A DNA stretch of 64,000 nucleotides from Roseicitreum antarcticum (GTDB lineage: Bacteria; Pseudomonadota; Alphaproteobacteria; Rhodobacterales; Rhodobacteraceae), in NCBI RefSeq assembly GCF_014681765.1, contig NZ_CP061498.1, forward strand, positions 496,001-560,000. Reading direction: 5' to 3'. Positions 1 through 11,367 of this stretch are shown piece by piece. The notes beneath the pieces are model-generated. The model had not been told where the DNA came from, ran no database searches, and saw nothing but the letters and a program-made list of their open reading frames with translations. The first letter of the stretch is position 1; every line of letters starts with the position of its first letter. The position numbers and the translations under genes were made by a program.

Positions 1-627
1 CGCATCCAGTCCTTGCGCAACGACTGGTTCATCAATGCCGACACGCCCGCGTTTGAGCGCGCGATCAACCAACTTGCACGGCGCTATGACCGGGTGCATG
101 CGTTGGGGTATTCGATGGGCGGCTACGGCGCGTTCCGCTTTGCCGGGGCGTTGCGGCTGAATCAGATCCTGGCGGTGTCGCCGCAATATTCGATCCATCC
201 CGATGTGGTCCCGTTTGAGAAGGGCTATCTGACCGAGGCGCGGGGGTTCGACCCGGTGCACGGCGCGATGCGGGCCGATGCGCTGCCCGCCTTGCGCGCG
301 CAGATCCTGGCGGATGGGTTCAACCCGGTTGACCTGCGTCACGCAGCGATGATCGCCGGGGTCCTTCCGGGCGTGTCAGTGATCCGGCTGGGGGCGGGTG
401 GGCACCCCGCGACGGGCGTGATGCAAGAGGGGGGGCGCGGTTTCACCGCGCACCGTGCCGCAATGACCGAGGGGCTGGACGCTTCCTTGGTCCGTGCCGC
501 CCACCGCGCGTGCCGCCGCGCATCGCCCGGGTATTGGCGACGGCTGGCGCGGATGGCGGAACGCAGCGGGCGGATGGGGTTGATGGCGTATGCGCGGGGG
601 CAAATGGGGCGTGATGGGGCGCGCTGA
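1..627 (+). CDS. Alpha/beta hydrolase-like protein, 5' end outside window
   Basis: The reading frame is open to the first base of the window (R-I-Q-S precede the first possible start, a TTG at 13), so this is the C-terminal part of a longer protein. About 208 residues are visible. The motif GYSMGGYGAF near the start is a nucleophile elbow (G-x-S-x-G) of the alpha/beta hydrolase fold, and a later GAGGHPATG could carry the catalytic His. No substrate can be named. The gene ends 56 bases before a strong hairpin shared with the convergent clpB. Confidence 0.7.
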   Translation, partial: RIQSLRNDWFINADTPAFERAINQLARRYDRVHALGYSMGGYGAFRFAGALRLNQILAVSPQYSIHPDVVPFEKGYLTEARGFDPVHGAMRADALPALRAQILADGFNPVDLRHAAMIAGVLPGVSVIRLGAGGHPATGVMQEGGRGFTAHRAAMTEGLDASLVRAAHRACRRASPGYWRRLARMAERSGRMGLMAYARGQMGRDGAR

Positions 628-683
628 GGCCTTTGCTATGATCTGCAAGACGCAGAGCATCAGGTCAGGCGCAAGGCAGCCAA

Positions 684-717
684 GCACGGGCCGGGGACCT
701 TTGCCCCCGGCCCGTGC
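684..717. terminator. Hairpin terminator between hydrolase gene and clpB
   Basis: A perfect 13-bp stem (684-696 with 705-717, core GCACGGGCCGGGG) closes an 8-base loop and is followed by CTTT on the plus strand. It lies between two convergent genes and probably serves both. The T-run is short, so termination strength is uncertain. Confidence 0.65.
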
Positions 718-724
718 CTTTGGT

Positions 725-753
725 CAGTGCCAGTGCCAGTGCCAGTGTCAGTG

Positions 754-760
<7 letters not shown>
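725..760. repeat. CAGTGY hexamer repeat, six copies
   Basis: Six uninterrupted copies of CAGTGC or CAGTGT. The stop codon of clpB (TCA on the plus strand, 754-756) lies inside the array, so the last codons and the stop of clpB are part of the repeat. Changes in copy number need not alter the protein because the unit is a multiple of three. Confidence 0.9.
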
Positions 761-3369
<2,609 letters not shown>

Positions 3370-3447
3370 GGTCGTCTCTCCTGCATAAGCGCCCGTTTTC
3401 GGGTTGCCCGCGTGGCGCGGCACAGCTCCGGTTTTGGGCCTCATTGT

Positions 3448-3480
3448 TTATGTGGGAGGGGGCGGGGCGCGCCGCAAGGG
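3448..3480 (-). promoter_or_regulatory. Candidate RpoH-type promoter of clpB
   Basis: On the minus strand, CCCTTG (3480-3475) is followed by CCCACATAA (3456-3448), with 18 bases between them. This resembles the heat-shock sigma-32 pattern (CTTG ... CCCATnT) known upstream of clpB in many bacteria. The match is imperfect and the spacing slightly long, so this is a candidate only. Confidence 0.35.
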
Positions 3481-3589
3481 CGCAGCGCGGTATTTTTGCA
3501 ACAGTGGGGGTGAGGAGTGTGCCGGAGTGGTCGAGGCTGGCAGAAATGTTCCCTCGGATTTCAGGAGAACAATCTGGTGCGGGCGTGTC

Positions 3590-3610
3590 AGGAAAAGCAC
3601 TGCTTTTCCT
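3590..3610. repeat. Palindrome, 10-bp arms around one base
   Basis: AGGAAAAGCA at 3590-3599 and its exact complement TGCTTTTCCT at 3601-3610 flank a single C. It lies in the non-coding stretch between clpB and hemE. It could be an operator, a terminator-like structure or a copy of an interspersed palindromic repeat. Confidence 0.75.
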
Positions 3611-3679
3611 CGCCTGCTGCGATCACGTTTCGGTCTGACCGTTGCCACCAGCGTGGCGGAGGCCAGCGCCCGGCCCGAT

Positions 3680-3830
3680 GGGCGCAAAGCGCCCGAAGTT
3701 GGCCCCGTGGGCGCAAAGCGCCCGAAGTTGGCCCGGTGGGCGCAAAGCGCCCGAAGTTGGCCCGGTGGGCGCAAAGCGCCCGAAGTTGGCGGGGTGGGCG
3801 CAAAGCGCCCGAGGTTGACGGGGTGGGCGC
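3680..3830. repeat. 29-bp tandem repeat, five copies plus a partial
   Basis: Units start at 3680, 3709, 3738, 3767 and 3796, with a partial one at 3825. Each unit begins with the inverted repeat GGGCGC-AAA-GCGCCC followed by GAAGTTGGCCC or close variants. The unit length is not a multiple of three, so the repetitive open frames across it cycle through all three frames and are not genes. The 595 bases between clpB and hemE (3370-3964) hold no convincing gene: only this array, the palindrome at 3590 and the clpB promoter region. Confidence 0.95.
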
Positions 3831-3964
3831 TGACCGGGGGGCTTGGGCCCCGGACAGAGAGCTTTGAGCACACCGCCTTGCCTCGGCCCTTGAGAGGGGT
3901 GGCGGTAGCTTGCGCGTATCCTATCAATAGAATCCCTGTCGCGGTGCTTTGACTTAGCCTTAAC

Positions 3965-4996
3965 CTAGCCCCGGATCGCCTCGATCATGCGCGAGACATT
4001 GTCGGGGTCGGCGTCGGGCGTGATGCCGTGGCCGAGGTTGAAGATATGCGGCCCCTTCGAGAATGCCTTCACCACGCGCCTGGTTTCGGACACAAGCTCT
4101 GCGCCGCCGGTGACCATGTGGGTCGGCGACAGGTTGCCTTGCACGCAGCCATCGACCTGCACATTGGCGGCGGCCCATTCTGAATCGACCGAATTATCAA
4201 TCGCCACGCAATCCGCGCCGGTGGCCCGGGCGAAACCGATATAGCCGTCGCCCGCTTCGCGCGGGAAGGCGATGATGGGGATGCCGGGGTGGCGGGCCTT
4301 CAGGGCCGTGATGATCTCGACCGTGGGGGCCACGGCGTATTTGGTGAATGCCGCGCCTTTCAGCGACCCGGCCCAACTGTCGAAGATCTTCACGACCTCA
4401 GCCCCGGCGTTGATCTGGGCGGACAGGTATTCGATGGTGGCGGCGGTGATCCGCGCCATCAGCGCATCAAACGCAGCGGGATTTTCCTGCATCAGTTTAT
4501 GCGCGGGCCCCTGATCCTTGGTGCCGCGCCCGGCGATCATGTAGGTGGCGACGGTCCAGGGCGCGCCGGCAAAGCCGATCAGTGTGGTATGGGCGGGCAG
4601 GGCGCCCGACAGGATCTTCACCGTCTCGTAGATCGGGTTCAGCGTTTCATGGATCGCATCGAGGGGTTTGAGCGCCTCGACGCCCGCCATATCGGTGATC
4701 GTCGACAGGCGCGGCCCCTCGCCGGTCACAAACCACAGATCGGCGCCAAGCGCCTGCGGGACCAGCAAGATGTCGGCAAACAAGATCGCCGCGTCGAAAT
4801 CGTAGCGGCGCAGCGGTTGCAGCGTCACCTCGGCGGCCAGTTCGGGGTTGTAGCACAGCGACAGGAAGTCGCCCGCCTTTTCGCGGGTCGCGCGGTATTC
4901 TGGCAGATAGCGCCCGGCCTGCCGCATCATCCACACGGGCGGGGTGGCCTGAACCTCACCATTCAGGGCGCGCAGGATCGTTTTGGTGGGGGTCAT
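3965..4996 (-). CDS. hemE: Uroporphyrinogen decarboxylase
   Basis: This cytoplasmic enzyme removes four acetate carboxyl groups from uroporphyrinogen III to give coproporphyrinogen III for haem and chlorophyll synthesis. The 343-residue product has both family signatures: [15 protein letters not shown] at about 21-35 and [13 protein letters not shown] at 141-153. The catalytic-type Asp lies in FADILLVP (Asp75). The length is normal. The ATG is preceded by a strong AGGAGGAG ribosome site. The gene diverges from hemC with 105 bases between the start codons, so the two haem genes probably share a control region. Confidence 0.97.
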   Translation of the reverse strand: MTPTKTILRALNGEVQATPPVWMMRQAGRYLPEYRATREKAGDFLSLCYNPELAAEVTLQPLRRYDFDAAILFADILLVPQALGADLWFVTGEGPRLSTITDMAGVEALKPLDAIHETLNPIYETVKILSGALPAHTTLIGFAGAPWTVATYMIAGRGTKDQGPAHKLMQENPAAFDALMARITAATIEYLSAQINAGAEVVKIFDSWAGSLKGAAFTKYAVAPTVEIITALKARHPGIPIIAFPREAGDGYIGFARATGADCVAIDNSVDSEWAAANVQVDGCVQGNLSPTHMVTGGAELVSETRRVVKAFSKGPHIFNLGHGITPDADPDNVSRMIEAIRG

Positions 4997-5101
4997 TCTG
5001 GTCTCCTCCTAAGGGTCTGGGCATGTGGTCGCCATCCGGGCCTGCAATGTCAAGATCAAGGGGAGTTGTCAGGCGCGATTTACACCGTTATTCAAACGGG
5101 C

Positions 5102-6046
5102 ATGACACAGAACACGCCCTCACCCGCCCAACCCCTGCGTATCGGCACCCGCGGTTCACCGCTGGCGCTGGCCCAGGCCCATGAGACCCGCGCGCGCCTG
5201 ATGGCGGCCTTTGGCCTGCCCGAGAGCGCCTTTGCGATCCATGTCATCAAGGTGACGGGCGATGCAATCCAGGACCGTCCGCTGAAAGAGATCGGCGGCA
5301 AGGGCCTGTTCACCCGCGAGATCGAGCTGGCGCTGTTGGAGCGTGAGATCGACATCGCCGTGCATTCCATGAAGGACATGCCGGTGTTGCAGCCCGAGGG
5401 GTTGGTGCTAGACACGTATCTGCCGCGCGAGGACCCGCGTGATGCGTTCGTGTCGCCCCATGTGGACGGGATCGCGGCGCTGGCGCCCGGGCAGGTGGTG
5501 GGGACCTCCAGCCTGCGGCGGCGCGCGCAGGTGCTGCACCGCCGCCCCGACCTGAAGGTGGTGGAGTTTCGCGGCAATGTGCAGACGCGGCTGAAGAAGC
5601 TGGCCGATGGCGTGGCGGATTGCACGTTCCTTGCGATGGCGGGGCTGCACAGGCTGGACATGGCGCATGTGGCGCGCGGGCCGGTGGATGACGTGGAAAT
5701 GCTGCCCGCCGTGGCGCAGGGTGCCATCGGGATCGAGCGGCGCGAGGATGATACGGCCGTGGCCGAGATGTTGGCCGCGCTGCACGATATGGCCACCGGG
5801 CACCGGCTGGCGGCGGAACGCGCGTTTCTGGCAGAGCTGGACGGATCTTGCGAGACGCCGATTGCCGGGCTGGCCATGCTGGAGGGCGATGAGATCTGGT
5901 TGCGCGGCGAAATCCTGCGCCCCGATGGGTCCGAAGCCCTGAGCGACGCGGGCCGCGCCAAGATCGCGGATGCCGCCGATCTGGGCCGTTCGGTGGCCGC
6001 CCGGCTGCTGGGGCGCGCGTCGCCGGGGTTTTTCGACTGGCGCTGA
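5102..6046 (+). CDS. hemC: Hydroxymethylbilane synthase (porphobilinogen deaminase)
   Basis: The enzyme joins four porphobilinogen units into hydroxymethylbilane, the step that feeds HemD and then HemE. The 314-residue protein starts at the ATG at 5102, just before the conserved RIGTRGSPLALAQA. It has VHSMKDMP with the catalytic-type Asp near 92, the arginine-rich SLRRRAQ segment near 137, and Cys250 in DGSCETPIAGLA, the residue that carries the dipyrromethane cofactor. It diverges from hemE. A hairpin terminator follows about 90 bases after the stop. Confidence 0.97.
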   Translation: MTQNTPSPAQPLRIGTRGSPLALAQAHETRARLMAAFGLPESAFAIHVIKVTGDAIQDRPLKEIGGKGLFTREIELALLEREIDIAVHSMKDMPVLQPEGLVLDTYLPREDPRDAFVSPHVDGIAALAPGQVVGTSSLRRRAQVLHRRPDLKVVEFRGNVQTRLKKLADGVADCTFLAMAGLHRLDMAHVARGPVDDVEMLPAVAQGAIGIERREDDTAVAEMLAALHDMATGHRLAAERAFLAELDGSCETPIAGLAMLEGDEIWLRGEILRPDGSEALSDAGRAKIADAADLGRSVAARLLGRASPGFFDWR

Positions 6047-6137
6047 GGGGGCCTTTGGTCTTTCGCTGAGAATACCGCCGCACTGCTGCCCTGTGTGCGC
6101 CGGAAGAACCGGGGTCTGGCGGAGATTCCTGACAAAC

Positions 6138-6167
6138 AAGGCCCCCGCAGCAACCTGCGGGGGCCTT
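6138..6167. terminator. Hairpin terminator after hemC
   Basis: A 13-bp perfect stem AAGGCCCCCGCAG (6138-6150) pairs with 6155-6167 around a CAAC loop, followed by TT and shortly after TTTT. It lies between convergent hemC and the fasciclin gene and can work for both. Confidence 0.9.
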
Positions 6168-6213
6168 TTGATTTTCAGGCGTTCATTTCGCAGGGCCCTT
6201 TGGCCCCCCGCAT

Positions 6214-6771
6214 TCAGCGCGGCAGCAAAACGGTGTCGACGACATGGATCACGCCGTTCGACTGGTTCACGTCGCCGATGGTGACGCGCCCGGCGTTGCC
6301 CGATTCGTCGTAGATCCACAATTGGCCGCCGCGGACCTGTGCGCTCAGCGCGTCGCCCGACAGGGTCTGCATGTGGAAGAAGCCGTCAGCGCTGGCACGT
6401 GCGCGGCGCATCATGTCGGCGCCGCTGATATCGCCGGCCACGACATGGGCAGTCAGGATCTTTTGCAGCATGCCCAGATTTTCCGGCATCAGGAGGGTTT
6501 CGACCGTACCGTCGGGCAGGGCCTCGAACGCGGTGTTGACCGGGGCGAAGACGGTCAAGGGGCCGGGACCTTGCAGCGCGTCGACCAGTTCGGCGGCTTG
6601 CACGGCGGCGACCAGCGTGGTGTGATCGGCCGAGTTCACGGCGTTTTCGACGATATTGCGCTCAACCAGCATCGGCGCGCCGCCGACCATCGGGTTGGAT
6701 TGCGCAAATGCGGGGCCTGCCAGCAGGGCGGCAAGGGCGGTAGCGGCAGCAGTGGTTTTAATGAATTTCAT
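6214..6771 (-). CDS. Secreted fasciclin-domain protein
   Basis: A 185-residue exported protein. The N-terminus [19 protein letters not shown] followed by PAFAQ is a classical signal peptide with cleavage after AFA. The rest is one fasciclin (FAS1, beta-Ig-H3) domain, with the conserved [11 protein letters not shown] near the first box and a second box ending in [13 protein letters not shown]. Such domains mediate adhesion or surface contacts, and bacterial single-domain forms are mostly of unknown role. The start has an AGGAGAGAG ribosome site. An upstream in-frame extension has no signal-peptide character and was not used. Confidence 0.9.
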   Translation of the reverse strand: MKFIKTTAAATALAALLAGPAFAQSNPMVGGAPMLVERNIVENAVNSADHTTLVAAVQAAELVDALQGPGPLTVFAPVNTAFEALPDGTVETLLMPENLGMLQKILTAHVVAGDISGADMMRRARASADGFFHMQTLSGDALSAQVRGGQLWIYDESGNAGRVTIGDVNQSNGVIHVVDTVLLPR

Positions 6772-6953
6772 GGTCTCTCTCCTGTTTGCGTTCTGATCAC
6801 GCAGTGTCAAAGCTGCGGATGTAAGTGCTACGGGGGGGAGAGGCGGGAAGTTGCGGCGTTGGGCGAAAAACTTTCGGGGCAGATGATTTTTCGGCACAGA
6901 ACTGTGGTGCACGGAACTTCGGTGCTGGGGTCGGCTGCGCGCGTTGGTCTGGC

Positions 6954-7018
6954 GTCAGTCGAGGCGGTCAGTCGAGGCGATCAATCCAGGCGATCAGTCG
7001 AGGCGGTCAGTCCAGCGG
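6954..7018. repeat. 13-bp tandem repeat, five copies
   Basis: Five units of GTCAGTCGAGGCG or near variants start at 6954, 6967, 6980, 6993 and 7006. The array runs into the 3' end of the Hint-domain gene and contains its stop codon (6994-6996). The unit is not a multiple of three, so a copy-number change would alter the C-terminus of that protein. Confidence 0.9.
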
Positions 7019-7590
7019 GGCAGGGTGATGTCGCGAAAGAGCGTGTAGCGCGCGGCGCTGCGCCGTGTTGGGGCTATCGGCGCGACGGGATGCGGCGGGC
7101 GGCGCGCGGGGCAGGGGCAGGGCAGGCCGTTGGCCAGCACCGTCACGCTCATGTCGAAGGACAGCGTATGGACCTGCGTTGCGGGTTTGCGGCTGCGACG
7201 GACCGCCAGCCCGTCGCACAGCCGACCGGCGGCAATGGGCACGGGGGCGCTATGGCCCAGGATGCAGGTGCGCCAGTCGGCATAGAGCACCTGCTGGTCG
7301 GCCGCGAGGCTCAGGGTTTCGCCGGTGTCATCGCTTTCCGCGCCGTCATGACCCAGCGCGCGTGTGTCGATCTCGATCATCGCCTGCGGCGCGAGGCTGC
7401 GTTGCTGCACGCCGCGCAAGATGTGCAGGCCGCCCTCGGCATCCCGGATCACGTCACCACGCCGCAGGTTCTGCACCGGGACAGGGCCGCGCGGGGTGCT
7501 GATGGTGGTGCCGGTGGCGAATCCTCCCCGCAGGCTGGCGCGGGCGGCAAGCGCCGCGGATTTCAGCGAGATCAGGGTGCTATGGGGCAA
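6994..7590 (-). CDS. Hint-domain protein lacking the junction cysteine
   Basis: A 198-residue protein with a Hint (hedgehog/intein) fold near the N-terminus: [19 protein letters not shown], then RRGDVI, then a late [10 protein letters not shown]-like block. Active inteins and hedgehog domains have Cys or Ser at the residue before this block; here it is Gly-Gly-Phe, so self-splicing or autocleavage looks unlikely. A TTG at 7590 is proposed as start because GGAGG lies five bases upstream. A second in-frame TTG at 7644 has no such site. The last residues are encoded by the 13-bp tandem repeat. The role is unknown; Hint-type proteins of this size are common in the family. Confidence 0.75.
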   Translation of the reverse strand: MPHSTLISLKSAALAARASLRGGFATGTTISTPRGPVPVQNLRRGDVIRDAEGGLHILRGVQQRSLAPQAMIEIDTRALGHDGAESDDTGETLSLAADQQVLYADWRTCILGHSAPVPIAAGRLCDGLAVRRSRKPATQVHTLSFDMSVTVLANGLPCPCPARRPPHPVAPIAPTRRSAARYTLFRDITLPRWTDRLD

Positions 7591-7776
7591 ATTAACCTCC
7601 GGTTCATCAACAATTCCCCGGCAGTGTCGCCGGTATGGCAACAAATACCGGCAAATGTGGCATCAATCTGGCCTGTCTGGTTTTTCTTTGTGACGTTTTC
7701 CCCTCGCATCCGCCTTGGCACTTTGCTAGAAGGCGGCGGATTACGCGGGCCCGGTTGGGACCGCGACATGAGTAAT

Positions 7777-7861
7777 GCGGGTGTGGCGAAATTGGCAGAC
7801 GCACCAGATTTAGGTTCTGGCGCCGCAAGGCGTGGGGGTTCAAGTCCCTCCACCCGCACCA
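7777..7861 (+). tRNA. tRNA-Leu (anticodon TAG)
   Basis: The 85-base sequence folds as a class II tRNA with a long variable arm. The acceptor GCGGGTG pairs with CACCCGC, the anticodon loop reads ATTTAGG, the T loop is GGTTCAAGTCC, and CCA is encoded. It reads CUA codons. It lies 23 bases before tig on the same strand and may be cotranscribed with it. Confidence 0.97.
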
Positions 7862-7884
7862 TGAGGATAACAAAGGGAAGCAAC

Positions 7885-9225
7885 ATGCAGGTCACCGAGA
7901 CCCTGAACGAAGGCCTAAAGCGCGGGTATACCGTCACCGTAACCGCGGCGGAGCTGGACGCGAAAGTCAATGACAAGCTGGTTGAAGCGCAGCCCGGCAT
8001 CGAGATGAAGGGCTTTCGCAAGGGCAAGGTCCCGATGGCGCTGTTGAAAAAGCAGTTCGGCCCGCGCGTGCTGGGCGAAGCCATGCAAGAAGCCGTCGAC
8101 AGCGCAGTGCAGGGCCATTTTGAGGCCACCGGCGACCGTCCGGCCATGCAGCCGCAGATGGAAATGACCAATCAGGACTGGAAAGAGGGGCAGGACGTCA
8201 CTGTCGCGCTGACCTATGAAGCGCTGCCCGATATCGGCGAGCCTGACCTGAGCGGGCTGAAGATCGAAAAGCTGGTCGCGAAGGCCGAAGATGCTGCCGT
8301 GACCGAAGCGCTGGAAAACCTGGCGAAATCCTCCAAGTCGTTTGCCGACAAGGAAGGCGCTGCCGAAACCGGCGACCAGGTCACGATGAACTTCCTGGGC
8401 AAGGTCGATGGTGAGCCGTTCGAGGGCGGTTCGGCGGAAGACTTCCCGCTGGAAATCGGTTCGGGCCAGTTCATCCCGGGCTTTGAGGAACAGTTGGTCG
8501 GCGTGAGCGCGGGCGACGAAAAGTCGGTTCCGGTCACCTTCCCCGAGGAATATGGCGCGGCGAATCTGGCGGGCAAGGAAGCGGTCTTTGACTGCACCAT
8601 CAAGGCCGTCAAGGCGCCCCAGACCGCCGAGATCAACGACGATCTGGCCAAGCAATTCGGTGCCGACGATCTGGACGCGCTGAAAGCCCAGATCACCGAG
8701 CGTCTGGAAGCCGAATATGCGCAAGCCGCCCGCGCGGTGCTGAAGCGCAACCTGCTGGACCAACTGGACGATGCGGTGACCTTCGACCTGCCGCCCTCGC
8801 TGGTGGAAGCCGAGGCGAACCAGATCGCGCACCAGCTATGGCACGATGAGAACCCCGATGTGCAGGGCCACGACCACCCTGAGATCACCCCCACCGAGGA
8901 ACACACCAAGTTGGCGGTGCGCCGCGTAAAGCTGGGCCTTCTGCTGGCCGAGCTGGGCCGCAAGGCCGAAGTGGAAGTGACCGATCAGGAAATGACCCAG
9001 GCGGTTATCGCGCAGGCGCGGCAGTATCCGGGGCAAGAGCGTCAGTTCTTCGAGTTCATCCAGAAGAACGCCCAGATGCAGCAGCAATTGCGCGCGCCGA
9101 TCTTCGAGGACAAGGTCATCGACCATATCGTGGAGCAGGCCAAGGTGACCGAGAAGACCGTCACCAAGGAAGAACTGCAAGCGGCTGTCGAGGCGCTGGA
9201 CGAAACCGAAACCGAAACCGCATAA
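7885..9225 (+). CDS. tig: Trigger factor
   Basis: Trigger factor is the ribosome-bound chaperone that meets nascent chains at the exit tunnel. The 446-residue protein has the ribosome-binding domain with a signature-like GFRKGKVPM near 43-51 and the FKBP-type prolyl isomerase domain (about 160-245, [20 protein letters not shown]). A helical C-terminal chaperone domain follows. The start at 7885 has an AAGGGAAG ribosome site. A much longer open frame upstream reads through the tRNA gene and is not real. Confidence 0.97.
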   Translation: MQVTETLNEGLKRGYTVTVTAAELDAKVNDKLVEAQPGIEMKGFRKGKVPMALLKKQFGPRVLGEAMQEAVDSAVQGHFEATGDRPAMQPQMEMTNQDWKEGQDVTVALTYEALPDIGEPDLSGLKIEKLVAKAEDAAVTEALENLAKSSKSFADKEGAAETGDQVTMNFLGKVDGEPFEGGSAEDFPLEIGSGQFIPGFEEQLVGVSAGDEKSVPVTFPEEYGAANLAGKEAVFDCTIKAVKAPQTAEINDDLAKQFGADDLDALKAQITERLEAEYAQAARAVLKRNLLDQLDDAVTFDLPPSLVEAEANQIAHQLWHDENPDVQGHDHPEITPTEEHTKLAVRRVKLGLLLAELGRKAEVEVTDQEMTQAVIAQARQYPGQERQFFEFIQKNAQMQQQLRAPIFEDKVIDHIVEQAKVTEKTVTKEELQAAVEALDETETETA

Positions 9226-9254
9226 GATCGGGATTTTCCGGTTCGTGGATAAAG

Positions 9255-9282
9255 AAAAGGCGGCCCTGCGGGGCCGCCTTTT
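9255..9282. terminator. Hairpin terminator after tig
   Basis: A 12-bp stem AAAAGGCGGCCC (9255-9266) pairs with 9271-9282 around a TGCG loop, ending in five Ts. A strong intrinsic terminator. Confidence 0.92.
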
Positions 9283-9410
9283 TGCTGTTCGCGTTGTGTT
9301 GTGGGTCGCTTCGTGGGATGCCTGCGCGCTGTATGGCCCGGGTTCGCGCGGTGTGGTTGCTTGCGGCCATTGGCGCCGATACGCGGGCGGCATAGCGCGC
9401 CTGAACCCAC

Positions 9411-9452
9411 CGATCACGTGCGATAGTCTGGCGATCACGTGCGATAGTCTGG
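9411..9452. repeat. 21-bp direct repeat, two adjacent copies
   Basis: CGATCACGTGCGATAGTCTGG occurs twice without a gap (9411-9431 and 9432-9452), about 40 bases beyond the stop of efp. Each copy contains the palindrome CACGTG. Confidence 0.9.
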
Positions 9453-9489
9453 CGGTGCGAGGCCTGAAATCACCCCGCCCGGCGCACGA

Positions 9490-10053
9490 TCAGGCGCGTT
9501 CCATGTACTCAAAGGTTTCGGTGTTGACGATGATGTCCTCATCCGTGCCGACGAAGGGCGGGACCAGCACGCGCACGCCATTGTCCAGAATGGCGGGTTT
9601 GAAGCTGTTGGCGGCGGTCTGGCCTTTGACGACCGGCTCGGTCTCGACAATCTTGCAGGTGACTTTTTGCGGCAGCGCCATGTTCAGCGCCTCATCGCCA
9701 TAATATTCGATGGTCACGGTCATGCCGTCTTGCAAGAAGGGGCGGCGCTCGCCCAGCAGGTCCGAGGGCAGTTCGACCTGCTCGAAGCTTTCCATGTCCA
9801 TCACGACCAGCATGCCGTCATTCTCATAGAGGAATTGCTGGTCTTTCTGTTCCAGCCGCGTCCGCTCTACCTTGTCTTCCGACCGGAAACGTTCGTTCAG
9901 CTTGGAGCCGTTGCGCAGGTTCTTCATTTCGACCTGCGCGAAAGCGCCGCCTTTGCCGGGCTTCACATGGTTGACCTTTACCGCGACCCACAAGCCGCCG
10001 TCATGTTCAAGTGTATATCCGGGGCGAATTTCGTTTCCGTTGATTTTTGGCAT
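9490..10053 (-). CDS. efp: Elongation factor P
   Basis: EF-P binds between the P and E sites of the ribosome and relieves stalling at consecutive prolines. The 187-residue protein has the standard length and three beta-barrel domains, and starts with [12 protein letters not shown]. The loop tip is [10 protein letters not shown] with Lys34, the position that is beta-lysylated in bacteria using EpmA/EpmB. Neither modification gene is in the window. The ATG follows an AAGG ribosome site, and a good sigma-70-like promoter lies just upstream. Confidence 0.97.
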   Translation of the reverse strand: MPKINGNEIRPGYTLEHDGGLWVAVKVNHVKPGKGGAFAQVEMKNLRNGSKLNERFRSEDKVERTRLEQKDQQFLYENDGMLVVMDMESFEQVELPSDLLGERRPFLQDGMTVTIEYYGDEALNMALPQKVTCKIVETEPVVKGQTAANSFKPAILDNGVRVLVPPFVGTDEDIIVNTETFEYMERA

Positions 10054-10094
10054 GACAAAACCTTGACAGTCGGTTGATTGGGGGTTGCGCGATC

Positions 10095-10123
10095 CCTATA
10101 TCTTGCGCGTGTCACGCTGACAA
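10095..10123 (-). promoter_or_regulatory. Sigma-70-type promoter of efp
   Basis: On the minus strand, TTGTCA (10123-10118) and TATAGG (10100-10095) are separated by exactly 17 bases. Transcription would begin near 10088, giving a short leader before the efp start at 10053. Confidence 0.6.
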
Positions 10124-10266
10124 GCACGTCTGCTACGACGCAGGGTTTCGCCGATATGCACTGGGCGCATGTCAGGTATGCGTTTATTTGGTAGCGAATC
10201 GAGGTCGATACCGCGTAGACAAACGAACGCAGAAAAATGCAAGAGCAAGAACTAAAGGACGCTGGA

Positions 10267-10587
10267 ATGTTCGATTTCGTAGATGGCACAGCTTATAACC
10301 ACGAGCAAGGCACCCGTGCCCGGAAATTGTTCGCGGCGGTAGTGCTGGCTGCGCTGGATGATGCCATCGCAGATGACAAGAAATACGGCAATGGCCCCGA
10401 ACAGATCGCCCGTTGGGCGCGGTCGCGCGACGGGCGTGAGGTACTGTCTTGCGCCGGGATTGACCCGAACGAGCGCGTGGTCAACGGTCTGATGGAATTC
10501 GTCAGCAAGGGTGTGCGCACCTCGGTTGCGCTGTCGCGCGAAGAGAGTGAGCGTCGCCACGCTGCCGCCGAGGCCGAGGCCGCCTGA
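10267..10587 (+). CDS. Small conserved protein, DUF6280-like
   Basis: A 106-residue protein of unknown function, tentatively assigned to DUF6280 from its overall look (FVDGTAYNHEQGTRARKLF, ADDKKYGNGPEQIARW). It is largely helical with no signal peptide or membrane segment. The ATG at 10267 is preferred because AAGGA lies about seven bases upstream. The ATG at 10237 has no ribosome site. It diverges from efp and ends before a strong terminator. Confidence 0.8.
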   Translation: MFDFVDGTAYNHEQGTRARKLFAAVVLAALDDAIADDKKYGNGPEQIARWARSRDGREVLSCAGIDPNERVVNGLMEFVSKGVRTSVALSREESERRHAAAEAEAA

Positions 10588-10626
10588 AGAAGTTAAGCTG
10601 TAACGACCCGGCGGATGCCGGTTTGC

Positions 10627-10659
10627 AAACGCCTCGTCCGTACCCCGGACGGGGCGTTT
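10627..10659. terminator. Hairpin terminator after the DUF6280-like gene
   Basis: A 14-bp stem with one G-T wobble, AAACGCCTCGTCCG (10627-10640), pairs with 10646-10659. It lies between convergent genes; only a short T-run follows. Confidence 0.8.
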
Positions 10660-10770
10660 GCGTGTATCTGGGGCGCGGGCAAGACCGGCTGACCGTCACG
10701 CGGGCGCAGCAGGCGGCCCATCCGGGCGGGCAGGGGCCGAGGTTGGCATCCGGCCCGCGCCGCGCGCGCG

Positions 10771-11367
10771 TCAGGTGGCGGCGGCCAGATACGCCTCCAG
10801 ATCATCGAGCCGGTCCTGGCCCCAGAAACGTTCTTCCCCCACCACGAAGAACGGCATGCCGAAAACGCCCGCCAGCACCGCGTGGTCGAGGTTGCGCGCG
10901 TAGGTATCGGCCCCGGTCATCAGCCCGGTCATCGTCAGATTGGGGCTGAAGCCATGTGCTGACAGACAATCTTCGATAACCGCGTCATCGGCGATGTTGC
11001 GTTGTTCTTCCCAGCACGCGCTGGTGATTGCGTGGACCAGCCCTGCGAGGTCGCCGCCGCCCGCTTCTTGCGCCGCAATGATGGCATAGCAGGCGGGGGC
11101 GGGGTTGGTCGGCCAGTGCTGCGGCTTCAGATGTATCTTGCGCCCGGCCTTTGCCGCCTGGCGCCGCAGCTCTTGCAGGCGGTAGGTCTGGCGGCTTTCA
11201 TGCCGTTCGGCCAGCATCTTGCCGCCGGTACGCGCGAACAGCGCAGGCGGGTCCACGGGTTTGTAGACGAGCGTCGCCCCCTGTGCGGCGGCGATCTGGG
11301 CCGGACGGGTGCCAGCAAGATGCACCCAAGGCGACAGAGGGCTGAGGTAATAGTCGATTTGGAGCAT
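10771..11367 (-). CDS. 2-hydroxychromene-2-carboxylate isomerase family protein
   Basis: A 198-residue DsbA/kappa-class glutathione transferase fold protein. The N-terminal DYYLSPLSPWVHLAG has the Ser-x-x-Ser pattern of NahD-type isomerases rather than the CxxC of DsbA. The C-terminal GVFGMPFFVVGEERFWGQDRL is the typical thioredoxin-fold cis-Pro block plus tail motif. Substrates are probably aromatic or glutathione-linked, but the actual one cannot be told. The ATG at 11367 follows AAGGAT and begins at the domain edge. It is divergent from prs. Confidence 0.85.
   Translation of the reverse strand: MLQIDYYLSPLSPWVHLAGTRPAQIAAAQGATLVYKPVDPPALFARTGGKMLAERHESRQTYRLQELRRQAAKAGRKIHLKPQHWPTNPAPACYAIIAAQEAGGGDLAGLVHAITSACWEEQRNIADDAVIEDCLSAHGFSPNLTMTGLMTGADTYARNLDHAVLAGVFGMPFFVVGEERFWGQDRLDDLEAYLAAAT

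Noticed and set aside
3680-3830. CRISPR array
   Set aside because: The 29-bp units follow each other directly with no unique spacers, and no cas genes are near; it is a plain tandem repeat.
3404-3952. Protein with repeats of the KRPKLARWAQ type
   Set aside because: It is generated by the 29-bp DNA repeat, which changes frame every unit; both strands and several frames give similar nonsense proteins.
5060-5101. hemC promoter (TTGTCA with TATTCA)
   Set aside because: The -10 match is only three of six and would place the transcription start on the start codon; not strong enough to list.
6244-9225. 993-residue plus-strand frame ending in trigger factor
   Set aside because: It runs antisense through the fasciclin and Hint genes and straight through the tRNA-Leu gene; only the part from 7885 is real.
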